22,370 nt of DNA. It comes from an uncultured Haemophilus sp. Lineage in GTDB: Bacteria; Pseudomonadota; Gammaproteobacteria; Enterobacterales; Pasteurellaceae. The stretch is taken from assembly GCF_937976265.1 (NCBI RefSeq), contig NZ_CALJRX010000239.1, positions 1 to 22,370 of the forward strand, read 5' to 3'. Both the position numbers and the translations under genes were made by a program. The notes beneath the pieces are model-generated. The model saw only the letters and a list, made by a program, of their open reading frames with translations. It did no database searches and was not told where the DNA came from. Shown piece by piece: positions 1-6,526 of the stretch (its first letter is position 1; each line of letters starts with the position of its first letter).

Positions 1-1166
1 GCTTTCTGACCATTAAAGAGGCGATCAATTTATTAACGAAAATTGTTACACAAAACGATCGTTTTGATGGTTCGTTATCTGTGCTTTCTGTCAATGTGCC
101 TAAAAATAATCAGCCTTACTTTAACTTACAAAATGCTGGCCTTGAACTTAAGTTGGCGAATACAGATTTAACTAAAGCCAATGTGGATTTCAAATTAAAT
201 GTTGAAAGTGTGAAGCAAACCCCAGCTGATGAAGAGCGTAAATGGGAAGCTAAAGGCGGTAAAGTTAATATTCAGTTAGATGATTACAACGTGGCAAACG
301 AATTGGCGTTTGTCCCGTTTTTATTAGATGCGTTTGCTAAGAAAGAGGCTCCGGCAAAAGACAATAAAGATTTCTTGAATGCCAAAGATAAATGGGTAAA
401 AGAATTTAGTGGTAAAACCAATATTGAGGCAGCATTAAAATCATTTAATATGGCCGATTTAGTGCTTGATGACGTATCAGCCAGTGATAAGACGGAAATT
501 TTAGATAATGATCAATATAATGAACATATCACATTGTCTGCGAATAAAGTTAGTTATCCAAGTGCAGGCTTTCAATTTGAAAAACTCGCGGTTGATGCAC
601 CATTTAAAATTAATCATAGCAAAGCGCATTTATCAGCAAGATTTTGCTCAGCACCATTTTATGGGGCTTTATGTAGTACGCATTTAACGTCAGCCACATT
701 CGATAAATATATCAAAAACTCTTGGAAAGAGCTTGATTTAATCGTTGATAATGCAACGTTGAATTTGAATCTAAATACTTATCCGGAGACCAAGGCTTAT
801 CCTGTTAAATTGGAAGTGAGTGGTATTGTGCCTCAAGTGCCAGAAGATGATTCATCAGACATGATTCCAGATAATATTGAAGGCACATTTAATCTGACAT
901 TAAGTAAAATGTTGTTTGATGATCAAAATGAAAAAGCCTTAGCAATTAAGGAAAATTCATACTTTTGGCAATATTTAAATAGCTTTGTGAAACATGATGG
1001 AAAACTTCACCGAGAATTTGTAGAAGAAGGTGATAATTACGTTTCTAGAGTGGAAAAAACAGAAAATGGCTACTTAATTAATGGTCGTACCCTTGAAGAT
1101 CTTCGTCAAGAAAGCATGATAGAGACGGATGAGGGCGAAGAAGAGAAGCCTGCCGCAACAGACTAG
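1..1166 (+). CDS. C-terminal part of an unidentified beta-rich protein, possibly YdgA/DUF945-like (5' end outside window)
   Basis: The reading frame is open from base 3 to the TAG ending at 1166, about 387 residues, with no stop upstream, so the gene starts before the window. A GTG at 81 is possible but arbitrary. The visible part alternates short hydrophobic and polar stretches typical of beta-rich envelope proteins. It has no predicted membrane segment, two cysteines close together near the middle (in FCSAPFYGALCS), and an acidic tail rich in Glu. The last domain, with a Gly-Tyr-Leu-Ile-Asn-Gly segment near the end, recalls the C-terminus of YdgA-type (DUF945) proteins. I recognise this only loosely; an AsmA-like protein is an alternative. 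It converges with lipA, and a strong hairpin separates them. The gene is secure; its function is not. Confidence 0.8.
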   Translation, partial: FLTIKEAINLLTKIVTQNDRFDGSLSVLSVNVPKNNQPYFNLQNAGLELKLANTDLTKANVDFKLNVESVKQTPADEERKWEAKGGKVNIQLDDYNVANELAFVPFLLDAFAKKEAPAKDNKDFLNAKDKWVKEFSGKTNIEAALKSFNMADLVLDDVSASDKTEILDNDQYNEHITLSANKVSYPSAGFQFEKLAVDAPFKINHSKAHLSARFCSAPFYGALCSTHLTSATFDKYIKNSWKELDLIVDNATLNLNLNTYPETKAYPVKLEVSGIVPQVPEDDSSDMIPDNIEGTFNLTLSKMLFDDQNEKALAIKENSYFWQYLNSFVKHDGKLHREFVEEGDNYVSRVEKTENGYLINGRTLEDLRQESMIETDEGEEEKPAATD

Positions 1167-1181
1167 TTGAAAGGATGACAT

Positions 1182-1223
1182 AAAAAATGACCGCACTTGA
1201 AATTCAATGTGCGGTCATTTTTT
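1182..1223. terminator. Bidirectional terminator built from an inverted uptake-sequence pair
   Basis: A 15-bp perfect stem (1182-1196 with 1209-1223) encloses a 12-nt loop. A-tract and T-tract flanks give a U-run on either strand. The left arm holds an exact uptake sequence, ACCGCACTT at 1190-1198. The right arm holds an 8/9 match, ATGTGCGGT. It lies between the convergent upstream gene (stop at 1166) and lipA (stop at 1237) and should end both transcripts. Such paired uptake-sequence terminators are known in Haemophilus. Confidence 0.9.
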
Positions 1224-1236
1224 TAGCTGTTTTGGA

Positions 1237-2199
1237 TTACTTCACTAATCCACCACTTGCTTGTAAATCAGCATGGTAGGAAGAGCGAACAAATGGACCA
1301 CAGGCTGCGTGTTCAAAGCCCATTGCGTTAGCTTTATCACGGAATTCATCAAATTCGGCTGGTGGCACATAGCGCGCAACCGGTAAGTGATGGCGACTTG
1401 GTTGGAGATATTGACCCAGTGTAAGCATGGTGACGCCATTGGCACGTAAGTCTTCCATCACTTGAAGAATTTCTTCATTGGTTTCACCCAATCCAACCAT
1501 TAAGCCTGATTTAGTTGGAATGTTTGGGAACATTTCTTTGAAATCATGAAGTAATTTTAAAGACCATTGATAATCGGCACCTGGACGAATTTCTTTATAC
1601 AAACGCGGCACATTTTCCAAGTTGTGGTTGAACACATCCGGTGGATTGTCTTTTAATTTTTCTAAGGCTTGAGTAATACGACCACGGAAATCAGGCACTA
1701 AAATCTCAATTTTAATGCCAGGGTTTAATGCACGCACTTCTTTTACACATTCAGCAAAATGGCCCGCACCACGATCAGGTAAATCATCGCGGTCAACAGA
1801 GGTAATCACCACATATTTCAACTTCATATCTTGGATGGTTTCAGCTAATTTACGTGGTTCATCAGGATCTGGCGGTAAGGGTTTACCATGTGCAACGTCA
1901 CAGAAAGGGCAACGACGAGTACAAATTGCGCCTAAAATCATAAAGGTTGCCGTACCATGGTTAAAGCACTCGTGTAAATTTGGGCAAGACGCTTCTTCGC
2001 ATACAGAATGTAGGCCATGACGACGCATCCCGTTTTTGATGGTTTCGATCTTTAATGAGCTAGACGGTAATTTGATTTTCATCCATTCCGGCTTTTTCAA
2101 TAATTCTTGATTAGGATCGATGTTTTTAACTGGGATGATCGATGTTTTGGCAGCATCGCGGTATTTCACACCGCGTTCCATTTTAAAAGGCGTTGACAT
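1237..2199 (-). CDS. lipA: Lipoyl synthase LipA (radical SAM)
   Basis: LipA inserts two sulfur atoms into the octanoyl chain carried on lipoyl domains of 2-oxoacid dehydrogenases and the glycine cleavage H protein, the last step of lipoate synthesis, in the cytoplasm. The 320 residues match the usual length of about 321. Both iron-sulfur motifs are visible. The auxiliary cluster cysteines are C67, C72 and C78, with S307 in the C-terminal RSSYHAD motif as the fourth ligand. The radical-SAM cluster is CxxxCxxC at C93, C97 and C100. The ATG at 2199 has an AGGA seven bases upstream. The gene is the last of the lipB-lipA pair, 62 bp after the lipB stop, and a terminator-like hairpin sits directly before its ribosome binding site. 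Nothing in the protein looks damaged. Confidence 0.98.
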   Translation of the reverse strand: MSTPFKMERGVKYRDAAKTSIIPVKNIDPNQELLKKPEWMKIKLPSSSLKIETIKNGMRRHGLHSVCEEASCPNLHECFNHGTATFMILGAICTRRCPFCDVAHGKPLPPDPDEPRKLAETIQDMKLKYVVITSVDRDDLPDRGAGHFAECVKEVRALNPGIKIEILVPDFRGRITQALEKLKDNPPDVFNHNLENVPRLYKEIRPGADYQWSLKLLHDFKEMFPNIPTKSGLMVGLGETNEEILQVMEDLRANGVTMLTLGQYLQPSRHHLPVARYVPPAEFDEFRDKANAMGFEHAACGPFVRSSYHADLQASGGLVK

Positions 2200-2214
2200 T
2201 GTTCTTTCCTAAAG

Positions 2215-2239
2215 AAAAATGCCTGATTCAGGCATTTTT
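2215..2239 (-). terminator. Intrinsic-terminator-like hairpin just before the lipA ribosome binding site
   Basis: An 11-bp perfect stem (2215-2225 with 2229-2239) has a 3-nt loop. On the minus strand it is followed by five T, a C and three T, then the lipA Shine-Dalgarno AGGA (2207-2210). It could end the lipB transcript. Because it lies only 15 bases before the lipA ATG, any lipA message starting upstream must pass through it, which makes it a candidate attenuator. Confidence 0.7.
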
Positions 2240-2261
2240 AAATGAGTGATAAAAGTGAATG

Positions 2262-2903
2262 TTATAAATTTGTAACATTATAGCCCAAAAGTTCGGCAAA
2301 GTGTTTAATTAATTTGGGGGAAACCTTGTCAAGTGTCGCCTCTTCTTTACCAATAAAGTCAGCAAGCTGACACATTTCAAGCCCTGCATAGCCACAAGGA
2401 TTAATGTAATGGAAAGGATTGAGATCCATATTGATATTAAATGCCAAACCGTGGAAGGAGCACCCTTTACGGATACGTAAGCCTAATGAACAGATTTTTT
2501 TGCCGTCAATATATACGCCTGGTGCATCAGGTTTGGGATAACCTTCGATGGCATAGTCTGCGAGGGTTTTCACGACAGATTGTTCAAGTGCGGTCACTAA
2601 TTGACGAACATTTAAATGTTCATGGCGCTTGATATCAATGAGCACATACATCACCTGCTGACCTGGTCCATGATAGGTAATTTGTCCACCACGATCCGAT
2701 TGTACAACAGGTATATTACTACTTTGTAATAAGTGCTCTGGTTTGCCGGCTTGGCCTTGTGTGAAAACAGGATGATGCTCGACAAGCCAAATTTCATCAG
2801 TCGTTTCTGCATTTCGATTATCGGTGAATTCCTGCATTTTATGCCAAATTTCCTGATAATCTTGTAATCCTAATTGACGGACAACTAAATCAGTATTGTT
2901 CAT
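2262..2903 (-). CDS. lipB: Octanoyltransferase LipB
   Basis: LipB moves octanoate from octanoyl-ACP to the lysine of lipoyl domains, providing the substrate for LipA. With the ATG at 2903 the protein has 213 residues. A TTG at 2939 would add 12 residues but would overlap ybeD, and the ATG version lines up with Haemophilus LipB as I recall it (MNN then VRQLGL). The family signature RGGQITYHGPGQ is at 71-82. The catalytic pair are K136 in GKKICSLG and C170 in the NPCGYAG motif. The ATG follows the ybeD stop by one base with no strong Shine-Dalgarno, which suggests translational coupling. An in-frame uptake sequence encodes T104-A105-L106. Confidence 0.96.
   Translation of the reverse strand: MNNTDLVVRQLGLQDYQEIWHKMQEFTDNRNAETTDEIWLVEHHPVFTQGQAGKPEHLLQSSNIPVVQSDRGGQITYHGPGQQVMYVLIDIKRHEHLNVRQLVTALEQSVVKTLADYAIEGYPKPDAPGVYIDGKKICSLGLRIRKGCSFHGLAFNINMDLNPFHYINPCGYAGLEMCQLADFIGKEEATLDKVSPKLIKHFAELLGYNVTNL
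2277..2282 (-). promoter_or_regulatory. Possible internal -10 element for lipA
   Basis: On the minus strand a perfect TATAAT lies inside the last codons of lipB, about 80 bases before the lipA start. No good -35 hexamer is seen at 16-18 bases, so this is weak. If used, the transcript would begin near 2270 and carry the 2215-2239 hairpin in its leader. Confidence 0.25.
2586..2594 (+). repeat. DNA uptake sequence (in lipB)
   Basis: Exact AAGTGCGGT. Read in the lipB frame its complement ACC GCA CTT encodes Thr-Ala-Leu (residues 104-106). Confidence 0.95.
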
Positions 2904-2904
2904 C

Positions 2905-3183
2905 TTAGATAACCATTTTGACGCCTTCAACTTTTGCAAGTTCTTTGTAGAGCGTCTCTACTTGCTCAAAGTTTTGCGCCACGATATCAATTGAAACTGA
3001 ATTATAAGTGCCTTTACTACTGCGTTTTTCCTTTGGAATATAATCACCCGGTAAATATTTTTGTATTACCGCAACGATGTCTTGCGCTAAGTTCTCACGG
3101 TTAACACCTGCGACTTTAAATGTCATGGCAGCAGGGAATTCCATTACTTCTTTTAGTTTTTCATAATCATTTTCGGTTGTCAT
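2905..3183 (-). CDS. ybeD: YbeD family protein (DUF493)
   Basis: This is a small conserved cytoplasmic protein of 92 residues, the usual length for this family in Haemophilus. It has an alternating beta-alpha ACT-like pattern, beginning near a FPAAMTFKV segment and ending in a VKMVI strand. Its precise role is not established; the family is usually found between dacA and lipB, as here. The ATG at 3183 has an AAGGA about eight bases upstream. The stop is separated from the lipB ATG by one base, so the two are almost certainly cotranscribed. A hairpin lies in the 107-bp gap between dacA and this gene. Identification rests on the overall protein and its context, since there is no catalytic motif to point to. 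Confidence 0.93.
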   Translation of the reverse strand: MTTENDYEKLKEVMEFPAAMTFKVAGVNRENLAQDIVAVIQKYLPGDYIPKEKRSSKGTYNSVSIDIVAQNFEQVETLYKELAKVEGVKMVI

Positions 3184-3202
3184 GTTGTATCCTTATTTAA
3201 GA

Positions 3203-3239
3203 GTAAGGTGCGTGAATCAGTTAAATTCACACACCTTAC
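3203..3239 (-). other. Hairpin between dacA and ybeD
   Basis: An inverted repeat with an 8-bp outer stem (3203-3210 with 3232-3239), one mismatch, a 6-bp inner stem (3212-3217 with 3225-3230) and a 7-nt loop. No T-run follows on the minus strand; the sequence after it is TCTTAAATAAGGA, containing the ybeD ribosome binding site. It is therefore more likely an mRNA-processing, stabilising or attenuating structure than a full terminator. Confidence 0.55.
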
Positions 3240-3290
3240 GGATTTATTGATGTAATATAAATGGGGAAGTACGGTTAATTTTCAAGGCGT

Positions 3291-4478
3291 TTAATCAAAT
3301 AATCCTTTAACGGTTAACACTAACCAGTCCCAACCTTTACCGAAGAAACCGCCTTCTTGTACATCTTCTAATGCTTGAAGATTAACAATTGCCACATCCT
3401 TGCCGTCTAGTTGATAAACGATTTTACCCACTACTTGACCTTTTGTTAAAGGTGCTTGTAAGTATTTGTTATCTAATTCATAACGTGCTTTTAAGTCAGT
3501 TTGTTTACCTTTTGGCACAGTAATAAAAGCATCTTCTAAGACACCGAGTTTAACATCACCTTTATCACCGTAGTAAACCGATTGTGTTGAAATTTTTTCA
3601 TTGGCTTTGTGGGCTTTTAGTGTTTCAAAGTTAGCAAAACCCCATTGTAAGAGTTTTTTGCTTTCTACTTCGCGACCTTTATAGGTCGGCACGCCCATGA
3701 CAACAGAAATCAAACGCATATTGTTTGGACTTGTTGCTGATGCGACAAGGTTATAACCTGCTTGGCTTGTGTGACCGGTTTTCATCCCATCAACGTTAAT
3801 AGTTTTATCCCATAATAAGCCATTACGGTTAGGTTGTTTGATGTTGTTGAACGTAAAGTATTTTTCAGAGTAGATTTTATATTCTTCCGGTAAATCACGA
3901 ATAATATGTGCACCAATAATCGCCATATCACGTGCAGTTGAATATTGGTTTGGATCGTCTAAACCGTGTGGCGTAGTGAAGTTGGTATTTTTTAAGCCAA
4001 ATTGTTGAACGTATTTATTCATGGTATCAACGAAGTTAGCCACGGTACCCGAAATATGTTCAGCCACTGCGACACAAGCATCATTACCAGAAACAATGAT
4101 AATTCCTTTGTTTAAATCACCCACTGACACTTGTTGATTTAAATTTAAGAACATTTTTGAAGAATCTGGGAAGTTTCTCCCCCAAGCACTTTCGCCAATG
4201 GTGACCATATCTTCATTATGAATTTTACCTTGTTTTAATGCTACACCAACCACGTAACTAGTCATCATTTTCGTTAATGAAGCAGGGTATTGGCGTTGAT
4301 CTGGGTTAAGTGATGCAAGTACCGCACCAGAATTGTAATCCATTAAAACATAAGTTTGTGCATTCACTTCCGGTACTGCGATACCGTATTGAATATCTTC
4401 AGCCGCAGCAAATGTTGATGCGGCCATTAATCCCGAGCAGAGTACAATTTTTTTCAATTTTGCAGATTGTTTTAACAT
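3291..4478 (-). CDS. dacA: D-alanyl-D-alanine carboxypeptidase DacA (PBP5/6 type)
   Basis: This periplasmic serine peptidase removes the terminal D-Ala from peptidoglycan pentapeptides, limiting cross-linking. The 395 residues begin with a Sec signal peptide whose hydrophobic core is near 11-23 and which likely ends after AAA at 24-26. All three penicillin-binding motifs are present: SLTK with nucleophile S67 and K70, S130-G-N132, and K233-T-G235. A C-terminal beta domain follows. The last 20 residues, rich in Phe, Trp, Gly and Lys, form the amphipathic helix that anchors PBP5/6 proteins to the inner membrane. The ATG at 4478 has AAAGGA upstream and lies 21 bases after the rlpA stop. It is part of the rodA-mrdA-rlpA cell-wall operon. 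Confidence 0.97.
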   Translation of the reverse strand: MLKQSAKLKKIVLCSGLMAASTFAAAEDIQYGIAVPEVNAQTYVLMDYNSGAVLASLNPDQRQYPASLTKMMTSYVVGVALKQGKIHNEDMVTIGESAWGRNFPDSSKMFLNLNQQVSVGDLNKGIIIVSGNDACVAVAEHISGTVANFVDTMNKYVQQFGLKNTNFTTPHGLDDPNQYSTARDMAIIGAHIIRDLPEEYKIYSEKYFTFNNIKQPNRNGLLWDKTINVDGMKTGHTSQAGYNLVASATSPNNMRLISVVMGVPTYKGREVESKKLLQWGFANFETLKAHKANEKISTQSVYYGDKGDVKLGVLEDAFITVPKGKQTDLKARYELDNKYLQAPLTKGQVVGKIVYQLDGKDVAIVNLQALEDVQEGGFFGKGWDWLVLTVKGLFD

Positions 4479-4499
4479 AGTTTTTCCTTTAATAGCGTA

Positions 4500-5357
4500 T
4501 TAGTTTTTATAAGTATAAACGATTACGGGTTGCCCATTGATCGTTTTTTGTAATTTTGTTTTTAATTGATTAACATCAGCTTGATTGGCTAACGGACCAA
4601 AATGAATTTCGTAGTTTTTTCCATTTTGATTAATTTCTGCCTTTATGTCGTCTAACGCGAGCTTTGTGATGATGCTTTCTGCTTGATTTTTTGACGACAG
4701 AGCGAGTAGTTTTAGCTTGAAGACAGTTTTTGCATCGTTTGTGCTATCTAAGTTTTGATTTTTTTTTTCGTTATTTTTATCGGTGACTAAACGATCACTG
4801 GCTTCTTGTGTTTTAGCGTGCTTAGCAAGTGTTTTTGCCCCTGCACCTGAAATTTGACCTTTATGATCCACATGTAACGCTTCAATTCTTACTTGTCCTG
4901 TACCACGAGCAATAAGACCCAATTCTTTTGCGGCAGAATGGGATAAGTCAATAATGCGTTTATGGCTAAATGGTCCGCGATCATTAATTCGCACAATTAC
5001 CTTACGATTGTTATGCAAGTTAGTGACGACGGCATAAGAGTTTAAAGGCAAAGTCTTATGCGCAGCGGTGAAAAGTGCGGAATTATAGCGTTCGCCATTG
5101 GCGGTTTTACGACCATTAAATTTATGGTGGTAATAACTTGCTGTCCCTTCTTTTGAATAGGATTTCGCTTCATTACCTTGTGTCGTGTATGTTTTACCAT
5201 TCACTTCATAGCTTTGTGGGGCTTGAACGGTCGTTGTAATCGACATTGAATCCCCTTGAATACCATACATTTTTTGAGTATCGGCAAAAGCAGAGAAACT
5301 TGAGCTGCTTATCAAGGTGAAAAGTGCGGTCGTTTTTAAGATGTTTTTTAATGTCAT
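4500..5357 (-). CDS. rlpA: RlpA, septal-ring peptidoglycan transglycosylase-like protein (DPBB + SPOR)
   Basis: RlpA binds denuded glycan strands and, in some species, cleaves them as a lytic transglycosylase. The ATG at 5357 gives 285 residues; a TTG at 5372 would add five. The order is signal peptide (about 1-25, ending SAFA), double-psi beta-barrel (about 70-162), a polar linker, and a SPOR domain over roughly the last 75 residues. E89, H100 and D126 match the catalytic Glu, His and Asp described for Pseudomonas RlpA. There is no lipobox cysteine at the end of the signal peptide, so it appears to be a soluble periplasmic protein rather than a lipoprotein. An A10 run in the linker (codons 197-200) is a slippage risk. 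An uptake sequence encodes part of the signal peptide. Confidence 0.94.
   Translation of the reverse strand: MTLKNILKTTALFTLISSSSFSAFADTQKMYGIQGDSMSITTTVQAPQSYEVNGKTYTTQGNEAKSYSKEGTASYYHHKFNGRKTANGERYNSALFTAAHKTLPLNSYAVVTNLHNNRKVIVRINDRGPFSHKRIIDLSHSAAKELGLIARGTGQVRIEALHVDHKGQISGAGAKTLAKHAKTQEASDRLVTDKNNEKKNQNLDSTNDAKTVFKLKLLALSSKNQAESIITKLALDDIKAEINQNGKNYEIHFGPLANQADVNQLKTKLQKTINGQPVIVYTYKN
5322..5330 (+). repeat. DNA uptake sequence (in the rlpA signal peptide)
   Basis: Exact AAGTGCGGT. In the rlpA frame it reads ACC GCA CTT, giving Thr10-Ala11-Leu12 at the start of the signal-peptide hydrophobic core. An 8/9 variant, AAGTGCGGA, is also in rlpA at 5073-5081. Confidence 0.95.
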
Positions 5358-5410
5358 ACTTATTACTTTCAAGATTATCGGTGCTCTTCATAAGAAAGCC
5401 AAACGGGAAA

Positions 5411-6526
5411 TTAGTTCCCTTTCATAAAGCGAGGTTTGTGAGTATGAATCGACATCACTAAACCAAAGCTTGCCATAATGGCTACATATGAAGTACCGCC
5501 GTAGCTAAAGAGTGGTAAAGGCACCCCTACAACAGGCAAAATACCGCTCACCATACCGATATTCACGAAGACATAAACAAAGAAAATCAGCGTAGTGGCA
5601 CCGGCAAGAATGCGCCCAAAAGAGGTTTCTGCATTCACTGCAATTATTAAGCCACGGATAATAATAAACAAATAAATTGCCATCAGAATAAGAAAACCGA
5701 CCATTCCATGTTCTTCACTCATCACGGCAAAAATAAAATCAGTGTGTGGTTCAGGCAAAAATTCTAATTGGGATTGTGTCCCTTGCATCCATCCTTTGCC
5801 TGACATGCCGCCTGAACCGATGGCAATTTTGGATTGCAAAATGTGGTAACCTGCCCCAAGCGGATCTTTCTCTGGGTCAAGTAAGGTTAATACACGCATG
5901 CGTTGGTAGTCATGCATTAAGTACATCCACATGATGGGAATAAATGCGGCTAAGCCAACGACAGCCGTCAGAATTAGCCACCAACTCATGCCTGCTAAGA
6001 ATACCACGAATAAGCCCGATGCACTAACCAGAATTGATGTCCCTAAGTCTGGTTGAATGGCTACAAGTAAAGTTGGCACCATAATCATAGCGATAGCAAT
6101 AAAAGTTTCGCTCATTTTAGGTGGTAATGGGCGATTACCTAAATATACGGCGACCATTAATGGCACTGCGAGTTTGACAATTTCAGACGGCTGAAAGCGA
6201 ATAAAACCAAGATCTAACCAACGTTGTGCTCCTTTACTGGTTGTACCGAAGGCATCAACTAAAATCAGCATAATAAAACCAACCAAATATAAATAAGGGG
6301 CGAGGCGCTGATAAAATTTAGGGGGAAGCTGTGCCATAATCATCATGACAGCAAAACCTAATATAACCTGAATGATACGGTTTTGGAACATGACTTCACT
6401 GGCACCAGATGCACTATAAAGCACAAGCATGCCATAGGCAGTAATGGCGGCTAAACCAATAAATAATAAGAAATCAATATGTAAGCGTTGCCATAATCGC
6501 AAGCATAAAGGCACTTTTTCTTCCAT
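5411..6526 (-). CDS. rodA: RodA, SEDS peptidoglycan glycosyltransferase of the elongasome
   Basis: RodA polymerises lipid II into glycan strands during rod elongation, paired with PBP2. The 371 residues are highly hydrophobic, consistent with about ten membrane helices. SEDS landmarks are present: QPSEIVKLA at 112-120, QPDLGTS at 158-164, the large extracellular loop with D263 in EPHTDF (matching the essential Asp near position 262 of E. coli RodA), and the PLPLFSYGGTS segment at 336-346. The gene begins inside the end of mrdA: the last base of the mrdA stop is shared with its ATG (TAATG at 6526), so the two are translationally coupled, as expected for an obligate enzyme pair. rlpA follows 53 bases downstream. 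Confidence 0.97.
   Translation of the reverse strand: MEEKVPLCLRLWQRLHIDFLLFIGLAAITAYGMLVLYSASGASEVMFQNRIIQVILGFAVMMIMAQLPPKFYQRLAPYLYLVGFIMLILVDAFGTTSKGAQRWLDLGFIRFQPSEIVKLAVPLMVAVYLGNRPLPPKMSETFIAIAMIMVPTLLVAIQPDLGTSILVSASGLFVVFLAGMSWWLILTAVVGLAAFIPIMWMYLMHDYQRMRVLTLLDPEKDPLGAGYHILQSKIAIGSGGMSGKGWMQGTQSQLEFLPEPHTDFIFAVMSEEHGMVGFLILMAIYLFIIIRGLIIAVNAETSFGRILAGATTLIFFVYVFVNIGMVSGILPVVGVPLPLFSYGGTSYVAIMASFGLVMSIHTHKPRFMKGN

Noticed and set aside
1715..2020. 101-codon open frame on the + strand inside lipA
   Set aside because: Opposite the conserved radical-SAM region of lipA, with no Shine-Dalgarno or recognisable protein; a shadow frame.
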